A stretch of DNA of 22,762 nucleotides from JACDBD01 sp050743385 (GCA_050743385.1 JBOGFJ010000223.1:1-22762), one strand, 5' to 3'; shown: positions 1-7,883, numbered from the stretch's first letter. The notes: generated by a model not told the origin, from the sequence alone. Translations and numbers: made by a program.

Positions 1-81
1 GCAGGAGACGACCTCTCGACGATCTTCACGTACCTCGAAGACAACTGCGGCATCACGTTCGAGACGCCGACGACGACCTGA
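1..81 (+). CDS. C-terminal end of an unknown protein (partial)
   Basis: The window opens inside a reading frame that gives 26 residues and ends in TGA at 79-81. The visible tail contains YLEDNCGITFE and then a Thr/Pro-rich end. A single Cys-Gly near the C-terminus is common in small secreted or lipoprotein hypotheticals of actinobacteria, but this stretch is too short to assign a family. It lies 31 bp upstream of the tRNA on the same strand. The frame is supported only by being open and by plausible codon use. Confidence 0.5.
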   Translation, partial: AGDDLSTIFTYLEDNCGITFETPTTT

Positions 82-99
82 TTGCAGGCCGGTCCGTCG

Positions 100-105
100 T
101 ACGAT
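100..105 (+). promoter_or_regulatory. Possible -10 box of tRNA-Lys
   Basis: TACGAT at 100-105 fits the actinobacterial TANNNT -10 form. It sits 7 nt before the mature 5' end of the tRNA at 113, so transcription would begin at or next to the tRNA itself, with almost no 5' leader. No convincing -35 box is seen at 16-18 bp spacing (TTGCAG at 82-87 is only 12 bp away). The call rests on the hexamer and its position alone. Confidence 0.35.
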
Positions 106-112
106 CGCACTC

Positions 113-185
113 GGGCCGCTAGCTCAGTTGGCAGAGCAACGGACTTTTAATCCGCAGGTCCTCGGTTCGATCCCGAGGCGGCCCA
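113..185 (+). tRNA. tRNA-Lys (anticodon UUU)
   Basis: The cloverleaf can be folded by hand. Acceptor GGGCCGC (113-119) pairs fully with GCGGCCC (178-184), and A185 is the discriminator. The D arm is GCTC...GAGC (122-137). The anticodon stem 139-143/151-155 encloses loop CTTTTAA, giving anticodon TTT (146-148), and the T arm is CTCGG/CCGAG with loop TTCGATC. The outermost anticodon-stem pair is an A-C mismatch (139/155), while the other pairs are canonical. CCA is not encoded in full (ACC follows). It decodes AAA and AAG lysine codons. Confidence 0.97.
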
Positions 186-565
186 CCGTCTGACCAGCGC
201 CTTCGCGAAACGCAGTTTCGAGCTCGGCACGTGGAGTACGGGAACAGTCGCACTCAGAAGGCCGAGGTGTGGCACGGCGAACCCGTCTTCGACATCCAGG
301 TTGTGGTCGTGAACGACGGCGGCGGCGCGGCAGAGGCGGTCGAAGTCCGCTTCCAGCGGGTCGGCCATCCCTCCAACACGACTTCCATCGCATCGCCGAC
401 CCATTCGGTGCGCGGTTGTGGCGCGTCCTGGACCGGCGCGCAGAGGGCGCCGCTGATGTGGCTTGCCCTCAGCGCCGAGCGAGTCCACCGATCAGTTCAG
501 TCGCCGAGGTGCGTCCAATCCCGGATGGCCGCGTTCGCACCTGGGCGCGATTCGCCATACCGACG
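186..565. other. Stretch of about 380 bp without a convincing gene
   Basis: Between the tRNA and the ribosome binding site of the next gene several frames are open on both strands, but none has a clear start signal, family signature or proper ending. A minus-strand frame (488 to 147) runs antisense into the tRNA, which argues against a real protein. Short stretches such as FDRLCRAAAVVHDHNLDVED (minus) and HDFHRIADPFGARLW (plus) look protein-like and could be decayed gene fragments. I cannot name a family for them. No repeat or terminator stands out. Confidence 0.4.
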
Positions 566-576
566 AAGGAGCTGAG

Positions 577-1221
577 ATGTCACAACTGCTGCGGGTGCAG
601 TGCTTCAACGTGTCACAGGACGGGTTCGGCGCAGGCGAAGGCCAGAGCCTGGAACAGCCCTTCGGGCACGCCAATCCCGCTGACCTTTTCGCGTGGGCTG
701 GCGCCACCGCGAGCTGGGTGAACCGCGCCGAGCCTGGCGGGTCCCGCGGGCTCGATGACTACTTCACCCGCGACTTCACACGGAACATCGGCGCCGAGAT
801 CATGGGCCGCAACAAGTTCGGACCCCAGCGCGGCCCGTGGGAGGACCACGACTGGAAGGGCTGGTGGGACGACACCCCACCGTTCCACACCCCGGTGTTC
901 GTGCTGACCCACCACGACCGCCCCTCGTTCACACTGTCCGACACCACCTTCCACTTCATCGATGCCACACCCACCGACGCCCTGATGCAGGCGAAGCAGG
1001 CAGCGAACGGCAAGGACGTTCGCCTCGGAGGCGGCGTCACGACCATCCGAGAGTTTCTCGACGCCGACCTCGTCGACACGATGCACATCGCCGTTGCGCC
1101 GATCGACCTCGGCCGTGGCGAACGGCCGTGGACCTCCTACGAGGAACTGCTCGACCGCTTCCACCTCGACTCAGTGCCGAGCCCCAGTGGAGTGACGCAC
1201 CTGCTGTTCTGGCGGCGGTGA
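577..1221 (+). CDS. Dihydrofolate reductase / RibD C-terminal domain family protein
   Basis: This 214-residue protein has the RibD_C/DHFR-like fold: an N-terminal strand LLRVQCFNVSQDGF, the substrate-side motif IMGRNKFGP (75-83), VFVLTHHDRPS in the middle, and the family's nucleotide-binding motif DVRLGGGVTTIREFLDADLV (147-166) before a final strand ending in LLFW. Family members are usually NADPH-dependent reductases of unknown substrate and are not necessarily part of riboflavin or folate synthesis; no rib or fol genes lie nearby. ATG 577 is preceded by AAGGAG (566-571) at 5 nt spacing. An upstream in-frame extension to 463 lacks a signal and is rejected. It stands alone, flanked by apparent gene debris, and its end abuts a truncated SnoaL-like frame on the other strand. 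This suggests arrival by recombination. Confidence 0.88.
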   Translation: MSQLLRVQCFNVSQDGFGAGEGQSLEQPFGHANPADLFAWAGATASWVNRAEPGGSRGLDDYFTRDFTRNIGAEIMGRNKFGPQRGPWEDHDWKGWWDDTPPFHTPVFVLTHHDRPSFTLSDTTFHFIDATPTDALMQAKQAANGKDVRLGGGVTTIREFLDADLVDTMHIAVAPIDLGRGERPWTSYEELLDRFHLDSVPSPSGVTHLLFWRR

Positions 1222-1233
1222 CCACGACGCACG

Positions 1234-1432
1234 GCATGTACTGGGAGAACACGCCGTGCAGCGCGTCATACCTGTCGAAGTCCCACCCCAGCGTGGCGTC
1301 GATGTAGGAAGTCAGCCTCGGCGAGAAGTACGACATCGTGCCCTCGACGTCGCAGGCGGTCTTCGTCTCGAAGAACACCTCGAGCGTCGCGGCCAGCGGG
1401 GATTCCGTCGCTTCGGTCGTCGTGGTGTGCAT
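1234..1432 (-). pseudogene. Truncated SnoaL/NTF2-like protein (remnant)
   Basis: Reading from ATG 1432 on the minus strand gives about 66 residues typical of the start of a SnoaL-like/nuclear transport factor 2 family protein: SPLAATLEVFFETKTACDVE, then MSYFSPRLTSYIDATLGWDF and DALHGVFSQYMP. Such proteins normally run to about 130-150 residues. Here the family-like sequence stops after QYMP, near 1236, and the same frame continues to 1037 only as antisense of the RibD-like gene (VVVTAARTAG...). The 3' half is therefore missing, replaced at a junction 13-16 bp past the RibD-like stop codon. There is no good ribosome binding site. The chimeric frame could still be translated as a 132-residue product, but I consider it a broken gene. 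Confidence 0.6.
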
Positions 1433-1629
1433 GGGGAGCACGATGCGCCGACGGTGGGGTCGACCGCATCGGGGCTGCCCCCATCTGGAGCGAACGCGGC
1501 CCGGAGCCTCAACCACTCTTCGTCGCGCGCAACGAGGGAGGGGCACACGATGTCAACCGCCACGGGTCAAGTCTGTCTCAATCCCGACCTCGCGGGCTTC
1601 GAGCGTTCGTTGCGGGGAAGGCGACGCCG
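1433..1629. other. Remnant-rich intergenic stretch, possible LuxR/AAA-type N-terminus
   Basis: On the minus strand, GTG 1563 opens a frame whose first residues, CPSLVARDEEWLRLRAAFAP, resemble the start of large AAA/LuxR-family regulators (usually P-x-LVGRD-E-x-x-x-L). The family-like part fades out before a Walker A motif appears, close to the start of the SnoaL remnant, so at best this is a truncated N-terminus. A 27-codon plus-strand frame from ATG 1549 is too short to support. No RNA gene or repeat is seen. The match is by eye and weak. Confidence 0.25.
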
Positions 1630-2307
1630 CTAGCCGGCGGCGCGCCGGAGCAGGTCGTCGTAGATGCTCGGGTCGTCGTCGTCGATCACGGGGAAGCCCT
1701 CGCCCGGGCGGCCCTCCCAGTGCATGGTGATGCCGGGGTTGTGGGCGTCGGTGCCGTCGGGGAGAAAGAGGTGCGGGCTGCCCTTGACCTTCTCGCTCGC
1801 GGCCGCCTGCTCGAACCGGGCGATCAACGGGCGGCGGGCGACGCCGTCGTCGAGGGTGCCGGCGAGGGCCTCGTGGTCGACGAGGTCGCACTTCGACGCC
1901 ACCTCGAGGATCACGTGGCGCAACGAGATGCACCGGCTCTCGCCGAAGAACGCCACCCGGAGGGCCCGGTCGAGCTCCTCGGCAGCGCGCGCATCCTGCG
2001 CGGCGGCGGACTGCACCGCCTCGAGGGCGGGAAGCGTCGTGACCGGCCACTGCCATTCGGGTGCCTGCCACGCCTGCCAGCCCGCGGCCGGGTCGAGCGC
2101 GCCGACGACCGGAACCTCGGCGGCGAGGACCCGCCGGGGCGTGGGCCGCTCGTTGAAGAGCTCCAGTGGGAACGGCCGGTGCTCGAACCGGACGGCCTCG
2201 CCGAGCCCGAGGCGCCGGCGGGCGGCGTGCAGGCGGTACACGGCCAGGTGGGCCCAGGGGCACCCGACGTCGGACCAGATGACGACGCTTCCGGCAGACA
2301 CGTCCAT
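1630..2307 (-). CDS. DsbA/FrnE-like thioredoxin-fold protein
   Basis: This 225-residue protein has the layout of the DsbA family in its FrnE/2-hydroxychromene-2-carboxylate-isomerase-like branch: strand VVIWSDVGCPWAHLAV at the N-terminus, a helical insert in the middle, and the C-terminal thioredoxin half with SPHLFLPDG and FPVIDDDDPSIYDDLL. The usual CxxC is CPWA (Cys16), so the second cysteine is missing and a classical dithiol oxidoreductase role is unlikely. Glutathione- or mycothiol-type transfer, or isomerase chemistry, is possible. It is the last gene of the minus-strand biotin operon, 16 bp after ald. A TTG at 2340 would add 11 residues and overlap ald; ATG 2307 was preferred because the fold begins immediately after it, although its GAGGGG is rather distant (12 nt). 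Its substrate is unknown. Confidence 0.8.
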   Translation of the reverse strand: MDVSAGSVVIWSDVGCPWAHLAVYRLHAARRRLGLGEAVRFEHRPFPLELFNERPTPRRVLAAEVPVVGALDPAAGWQAWQAPEWQWPVTTLPALEAVQSAAAQDARAAEELDRALRVAFFGESRCISLRHVILEVASKCDLVDHEALAGTLDDGVARRPLIARFEQAAASEKVKGSPHLFLPDGTDAHNPGITMHWEGRPGEGFPVIDDDDPSIYDDLLRRAAG

Positions 2308-2323
2308 CCCGGACCAGTACCCC

Positions 2324-3460
2324 TCATCCGGGCGCGTCAAGCACCTCGCTGAGCGTCGCGGCTCGGCGTCCCAGCGCCTCGGCGACCGCCGGGTTGGTGA
2401 CCGCTCCCTCGGCGGTGTTCACCCCGAGCGCGAGCCCGGGATCGGCGCCGGCCGCGTCCGCGACACCGGCGGTCGCGAGCGCCACGGCGTACGGGAGGGT
2501 GGCGTTGGTGAGCGCGAAGGTGGAGGTGACCGGGACCGCGCCGGGAATGTTGCCGACGGCGTAGTGGAGAACCTCGTGCTCCTCGTAGACGGGGTCGGTG
2601 TGGGTCGTCTCGCGGGTGGTCTCGACACACCCACCCTGGTCGACGGCGCAGTCGACGATCACCGAGCCCGGACGCATCGCCTCCACCATCGCCTCGGTCA
2701 CCACCACAGGGGCACGCCCGCCCGGGAGGAGCACGGCCCCGATCACCAGGTCGGCGTCGGCCACGGCGCGGGCGACGGCGCCGCGCGTGCTCGCCAACGT
2801 CATGATCCGACCGCGGTGCACTTGGTCGACGAATCGCAGGCGATCGAGGTTCTTGTCGAAGAGGAGCACCTCCGCCTCCATGCCCTGCGCGATCCACGCC
2901 GCGTTCCAGCCGACGTTGCCGGCGCCGAGCACAACCACGCGAGCGGGGCGCACGCCCGGCGCGCCGCCGAGGAGCACACCCCGCCCGCCCTGCTCGCGCT
3001 CGAGGAAGCGCGCCCCTACCTGGGGCGCCATCCGGCCGGCGACCTCGCTCATCGGGGCGAGCAGTGGGAGTGCGCCCGATGTCAGCTGCACCGTCTCGTA
3101 GCCGATTGCCGTCACCTTCCGGTCGAGGAGTGCCTCCGCCACGTGCGGGTACGCGGCCAGGTGCAAGTAGGTGAAGAGCGCCAAGCCGGGCCGGAGCCGG
3201 GCGAGCTCCTCGTCCTGGGGCTCCTTCACCTTGAGCACCAGGTCGGACCGTCCCCAGAGGTCGTCCGTGCTCCGCACGATCTCGGCGCCGGCATCGCGGT
3301 ACTCGCGGTCGTCGATCCGCGAGTCGGCGCCCGCCCCTGTCTCCACGAGCGCCGGGACGTCGTGGGCGGCGAGCTCGTGGACGCCGTCGGGTGTCACCGC
3401 CACCCGGTGCTCCCCGTCCTTGACCTCGCGCGGGATGCCCACCGTGAGCGGCGTCGTCAT
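2324..3460 (-). CDS. ald: Alanine dehydrogenase
   Basis: The 378-residue product matches NAD-dependent L-alanine dehydrogenase over its full length. Seen in order: the N-terminal signature GIPREVKDGEHRVAVTP (8-24) with substrate Arg19, KVKEP with Lys79, the catalytic-region TYLHLAA with His100, the Rossmann motif VVLGAGNVGWNAA (176-188), and VDCAVDQGG with Asp270. It interconverts L-alanine with pyruvate, ammonia and NADH in the cytoplasm. ATG 3460 follows directly on the stop codon of the upstream aminotransferase gene (no gap), so translation is probably coupled. In this operon it could make L-alanine for BioF, or reoxidise alanine formed by the neighbouring transaminase. Direction cannot be read from sequence. 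Confidence 0.95.
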   Translation of the reverse strand: MTTPLTVGIPREVKDGEHRVAVTPDGVHELAAHDVPALVETGAGADSRIDDREYRDAGAEIVRSTDDLWGRSDLVLKVKEPQDEELARLRPGLALFTYLHLAAYPHVAEALLDRKVTAIGYETVQLTSGALPLLAPMSEVAGRMAPQVGARFLEREQGGRGVLLGGAPGVRPARVVVLGAGNVGWNAAWIAQGMEAEVLLFDKNLDRLRFVDQVHRGRIMTLASTRGAVARAVADADLVIGAVLLPGGRAPVVVTEAMVEAMRPGSVIVDCAVDQGGCVETTRETTHTDPVYEEHEVLHYAVGNIPGAVPVTSTFALTNATLPYAVALATAGVADAAGADPGLALGVNTAEGAVTNPAVAEALGRRAATLSEVLDAPG

Positions 3461-4822
3461 CTAGTGCACGCGCTTCCATGCCTCGGTGAGCACGGTCCGC
3501 AGCGTCGTCTCGATGAACTCGAACTCGGCGGGGCCGGCGATCAGCGGGGGCGAGAACTGCAGGACGGGGTCGACGCGGTCGTCTACCCGGCAGATGAGGC
3601 CGGTTTCGTAGAGGCGAGGCGCGAGGAAGCCCCGCAGCAGGTCGTCACTCTCGTCCGGGGAGAACCGTTCGGCGGTGGCGGCATCCTTCACCAGCTCGAT
3701 GGCGTGGAAGTAGCCCGCGCCGCGCACGTCACCGACCAGCGGGATGTCGCGCAGCGATTCGAGGCGTGCGCGCAACTCGCCCTCGTGCGCGAGGACGTGG
3801 TCGAGGATGCCCTCGGCGTCGAAAAGCTCGAGGTTGGCGAGGCCGACGGCGCAACTCACCGGATGCCCGCCGAAGGTCGTGCCGTGCAGGAACGACTCCC
3901 GATCGGAGAGGAACGGCTCGGCCAGGAAGTCGCGCGCGATCACGGCGCCGAGCGGCGAGTAGCCGCTGGTGAGACCCTTGGCGGTGGTCACCATGTCGGG
4001 GAGATAGTCGTAACGCTCGCAACCGAACATGTGGCCGAGCCGGCCGAACGCACAGATCACCTCGTCAGACACGAGCAACACGCCGTGGCGATCGCAGATC
4101 TCGCGCACCCGTTGGAAGTACCCGGTGGGTGGCGCGAGGCAACCGCCCGCGTTCTGCACCGGCTCGAGGTACACGGCGGCCACGGTCTCGGGCCCCTCGA
4201 GCAGGATCGCGTCGTCGATCGCGCCCGCCACCGCCGCGCTGAACGCGGCCTCGTCGTCGGCGAGCGGATGGCGGTAACGGTTGGTGTTGGCCACGTGCGC
4301 ACCGCCGGTCGGGAGCGGCTCGAACGGAGACCGGATCGAGGGGATGCCGGTGATCGCGAGGGCCCCGAGCGTGGTGCCGTGGTACGCGCCCCTGCGGGCG
4401 ATGACCTTGTAGCGCTGGCCCTGACCGATGGCGCCGAAGTACTGACGGGCGAGCTTCCACGCCGACTCCACCGCCTCCGAGCCGCTGCTGGTGAAGAACA
4501 CGCGGTTGAGGTCGCCGGGCGCGAGCTCGGCCACGCGGGCGGCGAGACGAATCGCGCTGGGATGGCCGAAGTTCCAGATTGGGAAGTACGCGAGCTGGGC
4601 GGCCTGCTCCCGCGCCGCGTCGGCGAGGTCGCCCCGTCCGTGGCCGAGCTGCACGGTGAAGAGGCCGGCGAGGGCGTCGAGGTAGCGCTTGCCGTGCTCG
4701 TCGAACACGTAGCAGCCGTCACCGCGGGCGACGACGGGCACGTCCCGCGCTTCGTACGCCCCCAGGCGAGTGAAGTGCATCCAGAGATGCCGCTTCGCCT
4801 TCGCCTGGAGGTCGTCCGTCAC
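3461..4822 (-). CDS. Class III (omega) aminotransferase
   Basis: This is a 453-residue PLP-dependent fold-type I aminotransferase of the omega-amino-acid:pyruvate group. Markers are the N-terminal HLWMHFTRLG, the phosphate-binding TSSGSEAVESA (111-121), RRGAYHGTTLGAL, the PLP-ring partner SDEV with Asp253, the Schiff-base lysine in TTAKGLTSGYSPLGAV (Lys282), and LHGTTFGGHPVSCAV. Relatives usually move amino groups from polyamines, beta-alanine or similar omega-amines to pyruvate, forming alanine. It is not a second standard BioA. GTG 4822 overlaps the bioD stop by 4 bp (GTGA), and its stop abuts the ald start. A pyruvate-to-alanine transaminase paired with Ald is a sensible cycle. The true amine donor is unknown; an accessory role in diaminopelargonate formation is possible. 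Confidence 0.9.
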   Translation of the reverse strand: MTDDLQAKAKRHLWMHFTRLGAYEARDVPVVARGDGCYVFDEHGKRYLDALAGLFTVQLGHGRGDLADAAREQAAQLAYFPIWNFGHPSAIRLAARVAELAPGDLNRVFFTSSGSEAVESAWKLARQYFGAIGQGQRYKVIARRGAYHGTTLGALAITGIPSIRSPFEPLPTGGAHVANTNRYRHPLADDEAAFSAAVAGAIDDAILLEGPETVAAVYLEPVQNAGGCLAPPTGYFQRVREICDRHGVLLVSDEVICAFGRLGHMFGCERYDYLPDMVTTAKGLTSGYSPLGAVIARDFLAEPFLSDRESFLHGTTFGGHPVSCAVGLANLELFDAEGILDHVLAHEGELRARLESLRDIPLVGDVRGAGYFHAIELVKDAATAERFSPDESDDLLRGFLAPRLYETGLICRVDDRVDPVLQFSPPLIAGPAEFEFIETTLRTVLTEAWKRVH

Positions 4823-5469
4823 GCTTCCACGCTACGCCTCGGCCGTACGCGCTCGGCGAGTGCTCGAGGATCGGTGACGATGTCGGCCCGGCAGCGTTCG
4901 ACGAGCCAGCTGCGGTTCCGATGGTGGAGGTCGTCGTCGCTGTCGAAGCGGTTCAACGCGACCAACAGGTCGTGGCCGGCGAACGGCGCGGCCGCCAGTA
5001 GCACCGCGTTGATCGCGCCGAGTCCGGCGTCGGCGACCAGCACGACGAGCTCAGGCGCGAGGGCGGTCACGAGATCCACGGTGTCGCCGTCGGCGGCCAG
5101 CGGCGACCGCGGCCCGCCCACGCCCTCGACCACGCCCACGTCGGTGGCGGGCGGCCAGCGCAGCTCGTCCGCGAGGTTGGCGATCGTGAAGCGGGGCGCG
5201 CCCAGCGCGTCGGCCGCCATGGGCGGCGCCATCGGCACCGCCAGCGACCGGTTCGGTGGGCACACCTCCTCCGGGTCCTCGCCGGTCGCGGCCGCGAGCA
5301 CCGCGGCGTCAGTTGCGCCGGTGCCGGGTTCGAACGACTGCACCGGTTTGCGGGCCGCCACGGCAACGCCGAGCGCTCGCAGCTCGGTGAGGGTGGCGGC
5401 GGCGAACCACGTCTTGCCCACCTCGGTGGCGGTGCCGGTCACGACGACGAGACGCGCCGGGCGGGTCAC
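4819..5469 (-). CDS. bioD: Dethiobiotin synthetase
   Basis: The 216-residue protein fits BioD, which closes the ureido ring of dethiobiotin from 7,8-diaminopelargonate, CO2 and ATP. Visible features are the P-loop VTGTATEVGKTW (10-21), the substrate-binding AARKPVQSF with Lys41, Asp54 in GATDAAVLA, the VEGVGGPRSPLA loop (the EGxGG motif near residue 115), and the late LVALNRFDSDD corresponding to the family's NxxD base-recognition region. Length matches the family (about 220). GTG 5469 overlaps the bioF stop by 4 bp and its TGA overlaps the aminotransferase start by 4 bp. It is the third biotin gene in the operon after bioA and bioF. Confidence 0.93.
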   Translation of the reverse strand: MTRPARLVVVTGTATEVGKTWFAAATLTELRALGVAVAARKPVQSFEPGTGATDAAVLAAATGEDPEEVCPPNRSLAVPMAPPMAADALGAPRFTIANLADELRWPPATDVGVVEGVGGPRSPLAADGDTVDLVTALAPELVVLVADAGLGAINAVLLAAAPFAGHDLLVALNRFDSDDDLHHRNRSWLVERCRADIVTDPRALAERVRPRRSVEA

Positions 5470-6581
5470 AGCTCGGCCAGCGCCCGCGCCAGCGCGTCGA
5501 CCTGAGCATCGGTATGCGCAGCCGACAGCGTCACCCGCAGCCGCGACGTGCCGGGGGCGACCGTCGGCGGGCGGATCGCCGGGACGAGCATCCCGTGTTC
5601 GAGCAGATCGGCCGCTGCCGCCAGCGTGCGCCGCTCGTCGCCGAGTACGACCGGGATGATCGGCGACGGGTGCCCCGGACGCAGCCGCTCGACGGCAGCG
5701 CGCAACCGTGCCGTGAGCGTCTCGCCCTCAGCCGACCGAACGACGCCGACCGCCGCGAGCGCGGCCGCGGTGTCGGCGGGCGTCGGCGCGGTGGTGAAGA
5801 TGTAGGACCGTGCCCGGTTGACGATCAGCTCGGTCAGGGCCGCGGGGCCGGCGACGAAGCCGCCCAGCGCGCCGAGCGTCTTCGACAGGGTGCCCACCCG
5901 CAGCACCGCGACGTCGGGCGCGCGGCCGACGTCGGGATCGGGGCCCAGCACGGCGTGTGCCTCGTCGAGCACCAGCAGGGCGCGGTGGTCGGCGCAGAGG
6001 TCGATGAGCCGGTCGACGGGCGCGCGGTCACCGTCCATCGAGAACACGGTGTCGGTCACGACGACACGTCGCTCGTCCGGCGCGGCCGCGCACAAGAGGT
6101 CGGCGAGGTGATCGAGATCGCGGTGGGCGTAGACCTCGACTCGCGATCGGCTGAGCCGGCACCCGTCGATGATCGATGCGTGGTTGAGCTCGTCGGAGCA
6201 CATGACCACGCCGGGGCCACCGAACGTGGTCATGACCCCCAGATTGGTGGCGAACCCGGTCGGGAACACCACGGCGCGCTCGGTGCGACGCCAGTCGGCG
6301 AGCGCAGTCTCCAGCTCGCCGTGCACCGGCCGCGAGCCGACGATCAGCCGGGCGGAGCCCGACCCCGCGCCCCAACGGTCGAGTGCGGCATGAGCCGCCT
6401 CCACGACCGCAGGATGCTGGGTCAGGCCGAGGTAGTCGTTCGACGCGTACGACACGACGGGACGACCGTCGGGCGCGAGCTTGCCTTCGGCGCCGGCAGC
6501 GTCGAGGTCGCGCGGGGCGCGCCAGCGGTCGGCCGCGTGGATGGCGTCGGCCTGCTCGCCGGCCCACTCGAGCCAGGTCAC
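5466..6581 (-). CDS. bioF: 8-amino-7-oxononanoate synthase
   Basis: BioF condenses a pimeloyl thioester with L-alanine to give KAPA, the first committed ring-building step of biotin synthesis. The 371-residue product shows the alpha-oxoamine synthase features: SYASNDYLGL (44-53), GSGSARLIVGS (73-83), SDELNHASIIDG (129-140), TDTVFSMDGD (176-185), LDEAHA with Asp206, and the PLP lysine in GTLSKTLGALGG (Lys234). GTG 6581 was chosen because it overlaps the bioA stop as GTGA and gives the normal length. The frame stays open upstream to 7112 only as a shadow of bioA. Its requirement for L-alanine makes the linked ald and transaminase notable. Confidence 0.95.
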   Translation of the reverse strand: MTWLEWAGEQADAIHAADRWRAPRDLDAAGAEGKLAPDGRPVVSYASNDYLGLTQHPAVVEAAHAALDRWGAGSGSARLIVGSRPVHGELETALADWRRTERAVVFPTGFATNLGVMTTFGGPGVVMCSDELNHASIIDGCRLSRSRVEVYAHRDLDHLADLLCAAAPDERRVVVTDTVFSMDGDRAPVDRLIDLCADHRALLVLDEAHAVLGPDPDVGRAPDVAVLRVGTLSKTLGALGGFVAGPAALTELIVNRARSYIFTTAPTPADTAAALAAVGVVRSAEGETLTARLRAAVERLRPGHPSPIIPVVLGDERRTLAAAADLLEHGMLVPAIRPPTVAPGTSRLRVTLSAAHTDAQVDALARALAEL

Positions 6582-7879
6582 TGCGCTGTGCTCTCGGCGG
6601 CCGTCACTTCTCGGATCGCCTCGGCGAGTACGTGGACGATGCGGTGGATCTCCTCCGAGGTGATCGTCAACGGCGGCATCAGGACGACGACGTCGCCGAG
6701 AGGACGGATGAGCACGCCGCGTTCCACTGCGGCCGCGCACACGCGTCGTCCCCAGCGCAGACCGGCGCGCGGGGGAGCGAGCTCGACGCCGCCCATCAGC
6801 CCTCGTAGCCGAACGGCGTGCACGCCCGGAAAGGGTGTGATGCGATCGTCGAGGAGGCCCCGCAGCTCGCGGGAGCGAGCGCGCACATTGGCGAGCACGT
6901 CGCCCGACTCCAGGAGCTCGAGGTGCCGCAGCGCGACCGCGGCGGCCAGCGCGTTCCCGCTGTAGGAGTGGCCGTGGTACAGCGTTCGCTCGCCGAGGTC
7001 GGGGCCGAGAAAGGCCGCGTACACCCGCTCGCTCGCTGCCGTTGCCGACATCGGGAGATAGCCGGCGGTGAGGCCCTTGCCGAGGCACAGGAGGTCGGGG
7101 CGCAACCCGCACTGCTCCGAGGCGAACATCGTGCCGGTGCGGCCGAACCCGGTCGCGACCTCGTCGCAGATCAGTAACACGTCGTGGTGCTCGCAGGCCT
7201 CCGCCAACGGTGCGAACGCAGACGGCGGCGCCATCTGCATGCCGGCCGCTCCCTGCACCAGCGGCTCGACGATCACCGCCGCGAGCTCGGCCGCCTGCGC
7301 CGCCACCAGCTCGGCCGCGGTGGCGAGGGCATCGGGCGCTGACAGCGCCGGCGCCCGCACCACCGGGAAGCGCAGGGGATCGAAGAGGTCGGTGCCGAAG
7401 CCGCCGTCACCGACCGAGAGGGCGCCGATGGTGTCCCCGTGGTAGGCGTCGCCGAACGCGAGGAAGCGGGTGCGGCCGGCGACGCCCGCGTTCATCCAGA
7501 ACTGGTACGCGATCTTGAGCGCCTGCTCAACCGCGCTGGCACCGTCGGATGCGAACAGGAAATGGGGAGTGTCGACGGGCACTACCCGCGCGAGCGCCTC
7601 GGCGAGCTCGACCACCACCCGGTTGCCGTTTCCCAGCATGGTCGAGTGGGCGCTGCGGTCGATCTGGGCGCGGAGCGCGTCGTCGAGCTCGGGGACACGG
7701 TGGCCGAGCGTGTTCACCCACAGCGAGGAGATGGCGTCGAGGTACCGGCGCCCATCGACATCGACCACCTCGTTGCCCTCGGCTCGCTCCACGACGACGG
7801 GCGCGTTGTCGGCGTAACACGACATCTGGGTGAACCCGTGCCAGACGACCGCCGCGTCGCGTTTGACCCACTCGTCCAC
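6578..7879 (-). CDS. bioA: Adenosylmethionine- or lysine-dependent DAPA aminotransferase
   Basis: This 433-residue class III aminotransferase converts KAPA to 7,8-diaminopelargonate. Features: WHGFTQM near the start (13-19), FASDGASAVEQALK (109-122), FGDAYHGDTIGALSV, the PLP-ring partner CDEVATGFGRTG (238-249), the Schiff-base lysine in LGKGLTAGY (Lys268) and YHGHSYSGN (301-309). The E. coli SAM-using enzyme has Tyr where Phe16 lies and a GPTFMGN-type loop at the last motif. The FTQM plus HSYxGN combination recalls the Bacillus-type, lysine-using enzymes as I remember them. GTG 7879, 4 nt after the HIT stop, gives the usual N-terminus. GTG 7915 would add 12 residues and overlap the HIT gene by 32 bp. 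The assignment rests on family fit and the bioF-bioD context. Confidence 0.9.
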   Translation of the reverse strand: MDEWVKRDAAVVWHGFTQMSCYADNAPVVVERAEGNEVVDVDGRRYLDAISSLWVNTLGHRVPELDDALRAQIDRSAHSTMLGNGNRVVVELAEALARVVPVDTPHFLFASDGASAVEQALKIAYQFWMNAGVAGRTRFLAFGDAYHGDTIGALSVGDGGFGTDLFDPLRFPVVRAPALSAPDALATAAELVAAQAAELAAVIVEPLVQGAAGMQMAPPSAFAPLAEACEHHDVLLICDEVATGFGRTGTMFASEQCGLRPDLLCLGKGLTAGYLPMSATAASERVYAAFLGPDLGERTLYHGHSYSGNALAAAVALRHLELLESGDVLANVRARSRELRGLLDDRITPFPGVHAVRLRGLMGGVELAPPRAGLRWGRRVCAAAVERGVLIRPLGDVVVLMPPLTITSEEIHRIVHVLAEAIREVTAAESTAQ

Positions 7880-7883
7880 AGCG

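Noticed and set aside
124..488. Minus-strand frames running into the tRNA, one containing GIEPRTCGLKVRCSAN
   Set aside because: That peptide is simply the antisense translation of a tRNA T arm and anticodon arm, a well-known false protein.
1664..5659. A 1331-codon open frame on the plus strand across the biotin/ald region
   Set aside because: It is antisense to four well-supported genes, has no start signal or domain, and is the expected mirror frame of high-GC genes.
6582..7112. N-terminal extension of bioF to 548 residues
   Set aside because: The extra part is an out-of-frame reading of bioA; GTG 6581 in the GTGA overlap gives the normal BioF length.
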